Assembly: GCA_041914785.1 (NCBI GenBank)
Contig: JAYSCT010000002.1
Coordinates: forward strand, 1 to 64,000
Direction: 5' to 3'
Source of the DNA: Pelomonas sp041914785
Lineage (GTDB): Bacteria; Pseudomonadota; Gammaproteobacteria; Burkholderiales; Burkholderiaceae_C
DNA length: 64,000 bases
Shown here: piece after piece, positions 45,697 through 54,299 of the stretch
Numbering within the stretch: the first letter of the stretch is position 1
Layout of the letters: each line of letters opens with the position of its first letter
The notes under the pieces: model-generated
Told to the model about the DNA's origin: nothing
Databases searched by the model: none
What the model saw: only the letters and a program-made list of their open reading frames with translations
Translations under genes and position numbers: made by a program

Positions 45697-46119
45697 TCAG
45701 CGCGCCTTCGCCTTGACCTCGACGTCCGTGCGCTTGCCGTCCGCACCCTCGACGGTCAGCGTCAGCGGCACGACCTCGCCGGCCTTGATCGGGCGTTGAA
45801 GGCCCATCAGCATGACGTGGTAGCTGCCCGGCTTCAGCGCCACGGCCTGGCCCGCCGGCAGCGGCAGCGCGTCGACGGGGCGCATCTTCATGACGCCGTC
45901 GTCCATCTTCATCTCGTGGATCTCCACCATGCCCGCCACCGGCGAGCTGGCGGCCACCACCTTGGCCGCCTGGGCCGACGTCAGCTGCATGAAGGCGCCG
46001 GTGGCCTTCTGCGGCGCGACGGTGGCGCGCACCCAGGGGTCGTCCACCTTCACGGCGGGGCTCTGGGCCTGGGCGGCCAGGGACAGCAACAGGGCGGGAA
46101 CAAGCAGCAGACGACGCAT
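45697..46119 (-). CDS. Periplasmic PCu(A)C copper chaperone
   Basis: 140 residues with signal peptide (MRRLLLVPALLLSLAAQAQ). The copper ligands follow the H-M-x(n)-H-x-M pattern: EIHEMKMDDGVMKM and later SYHVMLMG. PCu(A)C proteins deliver Cu(I) to cytochrome oxidase (CuA) or related sites in the periplasm. The ATG at 46119 is chosen because it gives a normal signal peptide. Divergent from the GntR regulator gene. Confidence 0.9.
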   Translation of the reverse strand: MRRLLLVPALLLSLAAQAQSPAVKVDDPWVRATVAPQKATGAFMQLTSAQAAKVVAASSPVAGMVEIHEMKMDDGVMKMRPVDALPLPAGQAVALKPGSYHVMLMGLQRPIKAGEVVPLTLTVEGADGKRTDVEVKAKAR

Positions 46120-46166
46120 GGCAAGGGGGGTACAACGGTGAAGCCGCCATTGTGCGACCGCGGGGC

Positions 46167-46206
46167 TTGACCTCATCTGTCCGCGTGTACTATCGTACTA
46201 GTACAC
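46167..46206 (+). promoter_or_regulatory. GntR-gene promoter with overlapping operator
   Basis: A -35-like TTGACC (46167-46172) and -10-like TACTAT or TATCGT (46188-46196) precede the ATG at 46220. They overlap the palindrome at 46185-46206 with perfect 8-bp arms GTGTACTA/TAGTACAC. A YtrA-type GntR dimer would fit such a site, giving autorepression of the regulator-ABC operon, probably relieved by a cell-envelope stress signal. Confidence 0.6.
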
Positions 46207-46219
46207 ATAGCCAGCACCC

Positions 46220-46615
46220 ATGGACCCCGCCCACTTCGTCCACATCAACACCGGCTCGCCCGAGCCCATCTACCGCCAGCTCATCGAGCAGGTGAAGCGC
46301 CGCGTGGCGGCCGGGCAGCTGAAAGCGGGCGACGAGATCCCGTCGGTGCGCGAGCTGGCGCAGGCGCTGGCCGTGCACCCCATGACCATCTCCAAGGCCT
46401 ATTCCCTGCTGGAGATGGACGGCGTGCTGGAGCGCCGCCGCGGGCTGTCCATGGTGGTGGCGGCCCAGCACCAGCGGGCCCAGCCCGCCGCCCACCGCGG
46501 GGAGCTGCTGCGCCCCACGCTGGAGAAGGCCGCCGCCGAAGCGCGGCAGCTGGAGCTGTCCGCGGCCCAGGCCCTGCAGCTGTTCAAGACCATCCTCGAC
46601 GAGCAAGCCCCATGA
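46220..46615 (+). CDS. YtrA-type GntR-family transcriptional regulator
   Basis: 131 residues. GntR winged helix (PIYRQLIEQVKRRVAAGQL, ELAQALAVHPMTISKAYSLL) and only a short C-terminal part, as in the YtrA subgroup that controls adjacent ABC transporters. The ATP-binding gene begins at an ATG overlapping its stop (ATGA). It probably represses its own operon through the palindrome at 46185. Confidence 0.88.
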   Translation: MDPAHFVHINTGSPEPIYRQLIEQVKRRVAAGQLKAGDEIPSVRELAQALAVHPMTISKAYSLLEMDGVLERRRGLSMVVAAQHQRAQPAAHRGELLRPTLEKAAAEARQLELSAAQALQLFKTILDEQAP

Positions 46616-47499
46616 CGAGCCCGCATTTCCCTCCCTCCGACACCGCCGTCGCCGAGCTCAGCGGGCTGTCCCTGGCCTACCCCAAGGGCCCCGCGGTGCT
46701 CGCCGGCCTGGACTGGCGGCTGCTGCCCGGCCAGGTGGTGGGCCTGCTGGGCCGCAACGGCGCCGGCAAGACGACGCTGCTGGAGACGCTGCTGGGCCTG
46801 CGCGAACCCGACGCCGGCACCGTGCAGCTGTTCGGCCAGGACGCTCAGCGGTTGGACGACGCGGCCCGCGCCCGCATCGGCTACGTGCCGCAGCACAGCG
46901 AGCTGTTCGAGGGCTTCACGCCGGCGCAGCTGCTGGGCTACTTCAAGAGCTTCTACCCGCGCTGGAACGAGGCCAGGACCGAGGGCCTGATGTCGCGCTG
47001 GGACATCCGGCCCGACCAGCCCATCCGCAAGCTCTCCGGCGGCCAGAAGCAGCGCCTGTCCATCATCCGCGCGCTGGCCCATGAGCCCGACCTGCTGGTG
47101 CTGGACGAGCCCGTCGCCAGCCTGGACCCGGCCGGCCGGCGCGACTTCCTGCGCGAGCTGGTGGGCGAGGTGCTGGACCGCGGCGCCACCGTCGTGTTCT
47201 CCACCCACATCCTGTCGGACCTGGAGCGCGTGGCCTTCAACATCGCCTTCCTGGCGCAAGGCCGCATCGCGCTGCAGGCACCGCTGGACGAGCTGCTGGA
47301 CCAGGTGCGCGCCTTCACCGGCAGCGTCACCGAGATGGCCACGCTGATGGGGCGCCTGGGCGCGCAGCCGCTCAAGCGCACGCCGCTGGAGGCGGGCCGC
47401 GAGCGCGTGCTGGCGCGGCTGCCGGCCGGCGGCGCGCTGCCCGGCGGCGTGGCGGCCGAGCGCCTGAACCTGGACGACCTGTTCACGGAGCTGACCTGA
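46612..47499 (+). CDS. ABC transporter ATP-binding protein (YtrB-like)
   Basis: 295 residues. Walker A GLLGRNGAGKTTLLETLL, signature KLSGGQKQRLSIIRAL, Walker B DLLVLDEPVASLDP, H-loop VVFSTHILSDLE. A C-terminal extension of ~70 residues is regulatory in such exporters. Starts with ATG overlapping the regulator's TGA and overlaps the permease start (TGATG), so the three genes form an operon. Confidence 0.9.
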   Translation: MTSPHFPPSDTAVAELSGLSLAYPKGPAVLAGLDWRLLPGQVVGLLGRNGAGKTTLLETLLGLREPDAGTVQLFGQDAQRLDDAARARIGYVPQHSELFEGFTPAQLLGYFKSFYPRWNEARTEGLMSRWDIRPDQPIRKLSGGQKQRLSIIRALAHEPDLLVLDEPVASLDPAGRRDFLRELVGEVLDRGATVVFSTHILSDLERVAFNIAFLAQGRIALQAPLDELLDQVRAFTGSVTEMATLMGRLGAQPLKRTPLEAGRERVLARLPAGGALPGGVAAERLNLDDLFTELT

Positions 47500-48947
47500 T
47501 GCGCGCCGCCACCCGCTACTCGCAGGTGCTGCTGGCCGTCTGGCGGCAGCGCGACCGCAGCGCGCCGTGGGGGCGCCGCGCCTTCGCCGCGCTGCTGGCG
47601 ACGGGCGCCGCCGCCGCGCTGGTGGGGCTGCCCGCCCCGGTCGGCTGGCGGGTGGTGGCCGGACTGCTGCTGCTGATGGGCCTGGGCGTCTGGCTGGCCC
47701 TGTGCGGCAGCCTGCAGGAGCAGAACCACCCGACCGCCGCCCGCACCGTGCCGGGCCACCTGCGCACGATCAGGCGCGCCGCGCTGCTGGGCTGGGCGCT
47801 GTGCACCAGCCTCACGACGCTGCTGCTGTGGGCCATCATCGCGACCGCCGAAGCCTGGCCCCTGCTGCTGCTGAGCTGCGGCTTCATCGCCGTGTTCCTG
47901 CTGTGGTCGTCGCGCATGGTGTGGCTGTGGCTGCTGCTCACGCTGCTGTCGCCGCTGCTGGGCGCGCTGGGTGGCTCGCTGGCACCTGTCAGACGCGCAC
48001 TGACCTCACTCTGGAGCGAACACACTGCCGGCCTGTTGCTGGCCTGCCTGTTGGCCCAGGCCGCGCTTGTCATGCTGGCCTTCGGCGCCGGCGGTGCACG
48101 CCACACCGCCCGCCACGCCCGCCAGATGCTGATGCGCAACGCCATGCGCATGCAGCTGGATGGCCGGCAGGCCAACGCGGCGGCCTGGGGGCGGCCCATC
48201 CAGTGGCTGACGCGCCCGTTCGGTCGGGCGCTCGACGCCTGGCAGCGCCGGCTGCTGGCCCGCGCCGACAACGGCGACCCGCGCAACGTGATGGCCCGCG
48301 CGGCCATCGTGCTGCACGGCGGGCAGCATTGGATGTATCAGCTGATGGGCATCGCCGTGCTGGCCGCCATCGTGCTCGTCGCGTTCGCGGCGGTGTCCAG
48401 CGTCGCGCAGGTGCCGCTGAAGACCTTCCTGCCCGGCGCCTTCGGCATGGGCATCGCCATCGCCAGCATGGGCTTCAACCCCGGCTTCGCGCTGCCCATG
48501 GCGCTGTGGCAGAGCCGGCGCGAGCAGGCGCTGCTGTGCCTGCTGCCCGGCATGCCGCGCGGCGCCGCGCTGAGCGAGGCGGTGGCAGCGGGCCACCTGC
48601 GCAACGCCGCGACGGCCTGGCTGGCCACCAGCCTCGTGCTGCTGGCCCTGGGCCTGGCGGCCGGCAACGATTGGCTGCTGTGCCTGCCGCTGGCGGCGCT
48701 GCCGGTGATGGCGGTGAACCTCACGCGCGGCCCTGCCCGCATGCGACCGCCACAGGTGCTGACGGCGATGTGGCCCTCGCTGGCGTTCTTCGCCCTGGCG
48801 GGGCTGGTGTATGGGCTGGCGCAGCTGGGCGTGCCGCTGGCGCTGCTGGGCGTCACGGTGCCGGCGCTGTCGGCGGCGCTGCTGGCCTGGCGCTGGCGCG
48901 GGCTGGGCCGGGGGCCCGTCGCGCTGCCTGCGGGCCGCCTGGGCTGA
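47499..48947 (+). CDS. ABC transporter permease-like membrane protein
   Basis: 482 residues with about twelve hydrophobic helices (for example VVAGLLLLMGLGVWLALC and LLVFALAGL-like segments at the end). No classical permease signature; it is assigned by position after a dedicated ATPase and by topology. It is likely the exported-substrate channel of a YtrABC-like envelope-stress exporter. Substrate unknown. Confidence 0.75.
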   Translation: MRAATRYSQVLLAVWRQRDRSAPWGRRAFAALLATGAAAALVGLPAPVGWRVVAGLLLLMGLGVWLALCGSLQEQNHPTAARTVPGHLRTIRRAALLGWALCTSLTTLLLWAIIATAEAWPLLLLSCGFIAVFLLWSSRMVWLWLLLTLLSPLLGALGGSLAPVRRALTSLWSEHTAGLLLACLLAQAALVMLAFGAGGARHTARHARQMLMRNAMRMQLDGRQANAAAWGRPIQWLTRPFGRALDAWQRRLLARADNGDPRNVMARAAIVLHGGQHWMYQLMGIAVLAAIVLVAFAAVSSVAQVPLKTFLPGAFGMGIAIASMGFNPGFALPMALWQSRREQALLCLLPGMPRGAALSEAVAAGHLRNAATAWLATSLVLLALGLAAGNDWLLCLPLAALPVMAVNLTRGPARMRPPQVLTAMWPSLAFFALAGLVYGLAQLGVPLALLGVTVPALSAALLAWRWRGLGRGPVALPAGRLG

Positions 48948-48974
48948 TCGGCGCGCTGGCTCAGGCCGGCGGGC

Positions 48975-49451
48975 TCAGATCGGCAACTCGGTGAAGTAGC
49001 GCCCGCCGTGGAAGATCAGCGGCTGCGCGCCGGGCCGCGACGTGCAGCGCTCCACCTCGCCGACGAAGATGACGTGGTCGCCCTCCTCGTAGCGGCTGCG
49101 GTTGGCGCACTCGAACACGGCCACGGCGCCGTCCAGCACCGGCGCGCCGCCGGCGCCCTCGCGCCAGGCCACGCCGGCGAAACGGTCGATGTCGCGCGTC
49201 GCGAAGCGCTGCGCCAGTTCCTTCTGGTCGGCCGCGAGGATGTTGATCGCATAGTGCGAGCCGTGCGTGAACGTCGGCAGCGAGCCGGCGCGGCGCGCCA
49301 GGCTCCACAGCACCAGCGGCGGGTCCAGCGACACGGAGTTGAACGAATTGGCCGTCAGGCCCACAAGGCCGCCGTCCGCCGAGCGCACGGTGATGACGGT
49401 CACGCCGGTGGCGAACATGCCGAGGGCGGCGCGGAATTGCTGGGAGTCCAT
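48975..49451 (-). CDS. Flavin reductase-like FMN-binding protein
   Basis: 158 residues. FMN-binding segments: MFATGVTVIT, GLTANSFNSVSLDPPLVLWS, HYAINILAADQ and HGGRYF at the end. The enzyme reduces free flavin with NAD(P)H and supplies it to a two-component monooxygenase, though no such partner is adjacent. Cytosolic. Confidence 0.9.
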   Translation of the reverse strand: MDSQQFRAALGMFATGVTVITVRSADGGLVGLTANSFNSVSLDPPLVLWSLARRAGSLPTFTHGSHYAINILAADQKELAQRFATRDIDRFAGVAWREGAGGAPVLDGAVAVFECANRSRYEEGDHVIFVGEVERCTSRPGAQPLIFHGGRYFTELPI

Positions 49452-49591
49452 ATCAATGGCGCCCGGCCGCCCGAAGGCAGGGATGCGCCCCCTGGGAGGG
49501 CAGCGGGCGGCGCGGGCGTCGGGGCAATGTCATGCGCGCGATTGTCGCCAGTCCTACGACAGGCGACATGCCGCCATCGCACAATGCCCCC

Positions 49592-50557
49592 ATGCAAGCC
49601 GACGACTTCCAGGTCCACGACGACCTGCAACTCAGCCACCTGCCGCAGCGGATGTTCGGCGCCTGTGCCGACTGCGCCGCCGGCCGCTGCACGCCGCCCC
49701 GGCGCGGGCGCCGCCTCTTCACGGGCCTGCTGGCCGCCACCGGCGTGCCCGCCGCGCTGCCCGCCTGGGCCCGCGAGGGCGTGGACGTGGGGCCCAAGAG
49801 CAAGTTCACCGGCTTCGTGTCGGCCGACCAGCTGGAGCAGGCCGGCGGCCAGCAGTACGCGCAGATGATGGCCCAGGCCAACCAGCAGCGCGCGCTGGCC
49901 TCGATGCAGCATCCGCAGCTGCAGCGGCTGCGCTACATCGCCCAGCGCATCATCCCGTACAGCTACGAATGGAACGACCGCGCGCGGCGCTGGAAGTGGG
50001 AGGTCAACCTGCTGGGCGATGCGCAGCTGAACGCCTTCTGCATGCCGGGCGGCAAGATCGCGTTCTATTACGGCATCCTCGACAAGCTCAAGCTGGAGGA
50101 CGACGAGGTCGCCGCCATCATGGGCCACGAGGTGGCGCATGCGCTGCGCGAGCACGCGCGCGAGCGGGTCGGCAAGTCGGCCGTCACCAACGGCGTCATC
50201 GAACTGGGCTCGGCGCTGCTGGGCCTGGGCAACCTGGGCCGCGGCCTGGCCGGCATGGGCGGCCAGCTGCTGAGCCTGCGCTTCAGCCGCGACGACGAGA
50301 CCGAGGCCGACCTGGTGGGCATCGAGCTGTCGGCCCGCGCCGGCTACGACCCGTCCGCCGCCGTGCGGCTGTGGGAAAAGATGATGGCCGCCAACAAGGG
50401 CGCGCCGCCGCAATGGCTGTCCACCCACCCGGCCAGCGGCACGCGCATCCGCGACATCCAGGCCAACCTGCCCAAGGTGGAGGGGCTGTACGCGCGTGCG
50501 CCCAAGCCGGATCAGCGCTTTCCGGTGGCGCCGCCGCTGGCGGCCCGGCAGTCCTGA
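49592..50557 (+). CDS. M48-family metallopeptidase (periplasmic)
   Basis: 321 residues from MQADDFQVHDDLQ. Residues ~36-63 (PPRRGRRLFTGLLAATGVPA) look like a twin-arginine-type signal following a Cys-containing leader (CADCAAGRC). Catalytic HEVAHALREH with third ligand in DDETEADLVGIEL, and the substrate strand NAFCMPGGKIAFYYGIL, place it with BepA/LoiP-like M48 proteases. Earlier in-frame ATGs at 49532 and 49571 exist. Convergent with the Crp-family gene. Confidence 0.87.
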   Translation: MQADDFQVHDDLQLSHLPQRMFGACADCAAGRCTPPRRGRRLFTGLLAATGVPAALPAWAREGVDVGPKSKFTGFVSADQLEQAGGQQYAQMMAQANQQRALASMQHPQLQRLRYIAQRIIPYSYEWNDRARRWKWEVNLLGDAQLNAFCMPGGKIAFYYGILDKLKLEDDEVAAIMGHEVAHALREHARERVGKSAVTNGVIELGSALLGLGNLGRGLAGMGGQLLSLRFSRDDETEADLVGIELSARAGYDPSAAVRLWEKMMAANKGAPPQWLSTHPASGTRIRDIQANLPKVEGLYARAPKPDQRFPVAPPLAARQS

Positions 50558-50566
50558 GTCAGCCGG

Positions 50567-51199
50567 TCACCAGCGCGCGGGCAGGTTCTTGAGGCGCTGG
50601 TACTCGCCGGCCGCGACGCGGCGCAGGTAGCCGCCCAGCTCCAGGTCCTTGACCAGCTTGGACACCATCTCGCGCGAGCAGCCCAGGCGCTGCGCCATGC
50701 CCTGGTGCGTCAGCGCGAGGTGGCGGCCGTCCTGCGTCAGCTCGTCGACGAGGTTCTTCAGCCGGCCGTAGACGTCGTTCAGCGCCAGCTGCTTGGTCGA
50801 CAGCGTGGCCGCGCGCGCGCGGCGGATCACCTTGGTCAGCAGCTCGAACGCGAACTCCGGGTGCTCGCTGATGTGCGTCAGCAGGCTGGCGCGCGTGACC
50901 ATGACGAGCCGGCTGGCCTCCTCGGTGATGACGCTGGCCGAGCGCGGCCCGCCGTCCAGGCTCATCTCGCCGACGTACTCGCCGGGGCCGTAGACGCCGT
51001 AGGTGATCTCGCGGCCGCGCGCGTCGCTGCTGTAGGCCCGCAGCGAGCCGGACAGCACCACGTAGAGGTTGTCGCCGACCGAGCCCTCCTCGATCAGCAC
51101 CACGCCCTTGCGGTGGCTGCGCGAAATGCCGCGCGCCGCGAGCAGGCGCAGCGAGGTGGGCAGGGCAAGGAGTTCAGCGTCGGTGGAATCGTCAGGCAT
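50567..51199 (-). CDS. Crp/Fnr-family transcriptional regulator
   Basis: 210 residues. An N-terminal cNMP-binding jellyroll (EEGSVGDNLYVVLSGSLRAY, YVGEMSLDGGPRSASV) is followed by a winged helix with LTHQGMAQRLGCSREMVSKL. The cNMP site has the GE(M)SL phosphate loop and an Arg (PRSA), so it may bind cAMP or c-di-GMP. No FNR cysteines. Targets unknown. Confidence 0.9.
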   Translation of the reverse strand: MPDDSTDAELLALPTSLRLLAARGISRSHRKGVVLIEEGSVGDNLYVVLSGSLRAYSSDARGREITYGVYGPGEYVGEMSLDGGPRSASVITEEASRLVMVTRASLLTHISEHPEFAFELLTKVIRRARAATLSTKQLALNDVYGRLKNLVDELTQDGRHLALTHQGMAQRLGCSREMVSKLVKDLELGGYLRRVAAGEYQRLKNLPARW

Positions 51200-51287
51200 C
51201 CGGAAGGCGCCGCGGGCATCGGGCCGCCCGGCGCGCCGGGGATGTTAGTTCACCGCGTGAAATGAGCCACCGCGGGCGGCCGGGGCG

Positions 51288-51962
51288 TCAGTTGACCAGC
51301 TTGGCCGGCCGCAGCGACGACACCAGCGGCGGCAGCAGCGCCAGCTGGCGCATCAGTTCGCCGATGCTGTCGGCGCCGCTCTTGGCGCGGATGCTCTGGA
51401 TCTGGCTGCGCACCGTCGAGATCGCGACACCCTGGCGCTGCGCCACCTCGGTGGGCTTGACGCCGTTGGACAGCGCTTTCAGCACCTCGGTCTCGGCCGG
51501 CGTGAGCTGGTAGCGCAGCGCGAACCACTGCGCGGCCAGGTCGCCGCACAGCTGGCGGCGCTCCAGGATCAGCAGCACGGCCGCCTGGCTGACATCGCGG
51601 TTCAGCGGCACGACGACGACATTGGCCCGGCCGCATTCGGCGCGGTCGTCGCCCAGGCGCAGCAGGCAGCGGCGGCCGCTGGCCTCGGCGCCTTCCAGCG
51701 CCTCGGCGAACGGCACCGCATCGGTCAGCAGCCGAGCACGCAGGTGCGGGCCCACGATCTCCAGCGGGTGGTTGTCTCCCAGCGTGGCCCGCGCCGCGAG
51801 GTTGGCGTGCAGCATGCGACCGGCACCGTTGAGCAGCACGACGCCGTGGTCGAGCTCTTCCAGCACCAACCCCATCCACTGGCTGGACAGCGACGCCGCC
51901 TGGCGACGCTCCTGAGGGCGACCGGGCGCCTGGCCCGGCTGAACAAACTCATTCATCCACAT
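51288..51962 (-). CDS. LuxR-family regulator with PAS-like sensor domain
   Basis: 224 residues. The N-terminal half (LEELDHGVVLLNGAGRMLHA) reads as a PAS domain; the C-terminal ~65 residues are a LuxR-type HTH (LTPAETEVLKALSNGVKPTE and QGVAISTVRSQIQSIRAKSG). Starts at 51962 (GTG/ATG-type MWMN) or at the in-frame Met at 51956. It is divergent from the class II amidotransferase gene and could regulate it. Confidence 0.87.
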   Translation of the reverse strand: MWMNEFVQPGQAPGRPQERRQAASLSSQWMGLVLEELDHGVVLLNGAGRMLHANLAARATLGDNHPLEIVGPHLRARLLTDAVPFAEALEGAEASGRRCLLRLGDDRAECGRANVVVVPLNRDVSQAAVLLILERRQLCGDLAAQWFALRYQLTPAETEVLKALSNGVKPTEVAQRQGVAISTVRSQIQSIRAKSGADSIGELMRQLALLPPLVSSLRPAKLVN

Positions 51963-52243
51963 GGCAGCACTCCTCGGCCCACCCGCTGCGAGCCATCCTC
52001 AAAGCGTAGGAGAGCACGTTTGGACCCGGGCGTAAATGTTGCTGGATGTGTTTGTGAACGAATACCCGGCGTGCGTCATTTCGGCGAAACGCATTTCAAA
52101 CCTAGGGGTTGCCGCTGCCCGGCCGCCGTTTGTGAACAACGCACGACGGCATGAGCTCATGACGGAAGATTCGTTGGCGTTTCTGTCATCGCGCTTCAGA
52201 CTGGCGGCGTTGTCACCTCGATCCGCCACTGCCTGTACCGCCG
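51963..52243. promoter_or_regulatory. Divergent regulatory gap between LuxR-type and amidotransferase genes
   Basis: 280 bases with lower GC than its surroundings and no convincing gene. It carries the 10-base direct repeat GTTTGTGAAC twice (52052-52061 and 52128-52137), 76 bases apart, a candidate binding site for the adjacent LuxR-type regulator. No palindrome or terminator was seen. Confidence 0.4.
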
Positions 52244-53044
52244 ATGTGTGAGCTTTTCGCCCTCAACAGCCGCCTGGCCGCCGCCGCGAATTTCTCGCTG
52301 AGCGGCTTTGCCGCCCGCGGTGGCCGCACAGCGGACCATGTCGACGGCTGGGGCGTGGCCTTCCACGGCGGCGAGCGCTGCGAGGTGGTCGTCGAGGACC
52401 GCCCCGCCGCCGAGTCGGACCTGGCCTCCCACTATGGCCGCCACCCGGTGCAGGCGCGCAACATCATTGCCCACATCCGCAAGGCCACGCAGGGGGTGCG
52501 CGCGGTGGAGAACTGCCACCCGTTCCGCCGCGACTGGGCGGGGCGCACCTGGGTCTTCGCCCACAATGGCGACCTGAAGGACTTCCACCCCGACCTGGAC
52601 GGCAGCTTCACGCCCGCCGGCCAGACCGACAGCGAGCGCGCCTTCTGCTGGCTGATGCAGCGGCTGCAGCAGCGTTTCGGCGATGCGCTGCCCGCCTGGC
52701 CGGAACTGGCCGCCACGCTGACGCCCTGGCTGCACGAGATCGCCGAGCACGGCCGCTTCAACCTGCTGCTGACCGACGGCCGCGCGATGCTGGCGCACGC
52801 GTCCACCAAGCTGCACTGGCTGCGCCGCCAGGCGCCGTTCGGGCATGTGCGGCTGCGCGACGGCGACCTGAGCGTGGACCTGTCCCTGCTGAACGGCCCG
52901 CGCGACCGCATGACGCTGGTGGCCACCGAGCCGCTGACGCACGACGAGGCCTGGCAGGCGTTCCAGCCGGGCGAGGTGCGCGTGTTCGAGCAGGGCGATT
53001 GCATCTACCTGAGCGAGGGCATCGCCGCGCAAGTGGCCGCCTGA
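52244..53044 (+). CDS. Class II glutamine amidotransferase (YafJ-like)
   Basis: 266 residues. The catalytic nucleophile is Cys2 (MCELFALN), and the glutaminase fold has DGWGVAFH, AHIRKATQG and FAHNGDL as in YafJ and the glutaminase domain of amidotransferases. It removes the amide from glutamine; no synthase partner is fused, so the acceptor is unknown. Cytosolic. Confidence 0.9.
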   Translation: MCELFALNSRLAAAANFSLSGFAARGGRTADHVDGWGVAFHGGERCEVVVEDRPAAESDLASHYGRHPVQARNIIAHIRKATQGVRAVENCHPFRRDWAGRTWVFAHNGDLKDFHPDLDGSFTPAGQTDSERAFCWLMQRLQQRFGDALPAWPELAATLTPWLHEIAEHGRFNLLLTDGRAMLAHASTKLHWLRRQAPFGHVRLRDGDLSVDLSLLNGPRDRMTLVATEPLTHDEAWQAFQPGEVRVFEQGDCIYLSEGIAAQVAA

Positions 53045-53066
53045 ACTGCCGCTTAAGCTGCGGGGC

Positions 53067-54299
53067 ATGCCTGCCCTCCTGTTCCGACTGACCGCCGCGG
53101 CGGTCCTCCTCCTTCATCTCGCCGCCCACGCGGGCACCGCCATCGTCATCGGCGGTGCCACCAAGAGCGACAACGACGCCGTCTGGCAACGCATCGTCGA
53201 CGAGGCCGGCGGCCCGGGCGCGCGCATCGCCGTGTTCGCGACCGCCGCCGCCAACCCCGAGCGCAGCGCCGGGCTCATCGTCGCGTCGCTGAACCGGCGC
53301 GGCGCCAACGCCGAGGCCATCCCCGTCGCGCCGCGGCAGAAGGACGTGGACTGGCAGGCCAACCTGAACGACCCGGGGCTGATCGCCAAGGTCGCCGCGT
53401 CCAAGGCGGTGTTCTTCTCGGGCGGCGCGCAGGAGTACATCGTCGACACGCTGCAGCCCGGCGGCGAACCGACGGCGATGCTGAAGGCCATCCGCCAGGT
53501 GTTCGACGACGGCGGCGTCGTGGCCGGCACCAGCGCGGGCGCGGCCATCATGAGCCGCATCATGTTCCGCGACGCGCCGGACAACCTGCAGATCCTCAAG
53601 GGCCAGTGGCGCGACAAGCGAGAGTACGACCAGGGCCTGGGCTTCGTCATGCCGGGCCTGTTCGTGGACCAGCACTTCCTCAAGCGCGGCCGCATCGGCC
53701 GCATGCTGCCGGCGATGCAGGCGCTGGGCTACAAGCTGGGCCTGGGCGTGGAGGAGAACACGGCGGCCGTCGTCAAGGGCCACGAGGTGGAGATCGTCGG
53801 CGCGCGCGGCGCGATGCTGGTGGACCTGTCCGAAGCCTCGTCAGACGCGAAGCTGCCGGCCTTCAACGTGCGCGGCGCCGTCATCAGCTACCTGGACCGC
53901 GGCGACCGGCACGACCTCAAGACCGGCCTCACCACGCCCGCGGCCCACAAGCTGCGCGACCAGAAGCTCGACCCCGCCGCGGCGGACTACCGCCCCTACC
54001 TGCAGTTCGACCACTACTTCCTCGACATCCTGGCCGACAACATGATCGTGACGGCCATGTCGCAGCTGCTGGACAGCCGACAGCCCGAGGTGCGCGGCCT
54101 GGCCTACCGTGTGCGGCCGCGGCCGGGCGACCTGGCGCCGGAACTGGGCTTCGAGTTCCGGCTCTACAAGGGGCCGGGCACGGTCGGCTGGTTCAGCAAC
54201 GCGCTGGGCGGCGACGACTACACGGTGCTGAAGGTGCGGCTGGACGTGACGCCCGTGCGCATGGCCGCGCCGCTGTTCACGCCGGTGCTGCCGAACTGA
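53067..54299 (+). CDS. Secreted cyanophycinase (S51 peptidase-like)
   Basis: 410 residues with signal peptide (LFRLTAAAVLLLHLAAHA). Catalytic Ser is S156 in VVAGTSAGAA; the substrate segment FFSGGAQEY (116-124) and VDQHFLKRGRIGRM are typical of CphB/CphE. Cyanophycinase cuts cyanophycin (polyaspartate with arginine side chains) to beta-Asp-Arg dipeptides. A signal peptide points to the extracellular form used to scavenge polymer from other cells. Its 3' end overlaps the convergent acyltransferase gene by 23 bases. Confidence 0.9.
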   Translation: MPALLFRLTAAAVLLLHLAAHAGTAIVIGGATKSDNDAVWQRIVDEAGGPGARIAVFATAAANPERSAGLIVASLNRRGANAEAIPVAPRQKDVDWQANLNDPGLIAKVAASKAVFFSGGAQEYIVDTLQPGGEPTAMLKAIRQVFDDGGVVAGTSAGAAIMSRIMFRDAPDNLQILKGQWRDKREYDQGLGFVMPGLFVDQHFLKRGRIGRMLPAMQALGYKLGLGVEENTAAVVKGHEVEIVGARGAMLVDLSEASSDAKLPAFNVRGAVISYLDRGDRHDLKTGLTTPAAHKLRDQKLDPAAADYRPYLQFDHYFLDILADNMIVTAMSQLLDSRQPEVRGLAYRVRPRPGDLAPELGFEFRLYKGPGTVGWFSNALGGDDYTVLKVRLDVTPVRMAAPLFTPVLPN

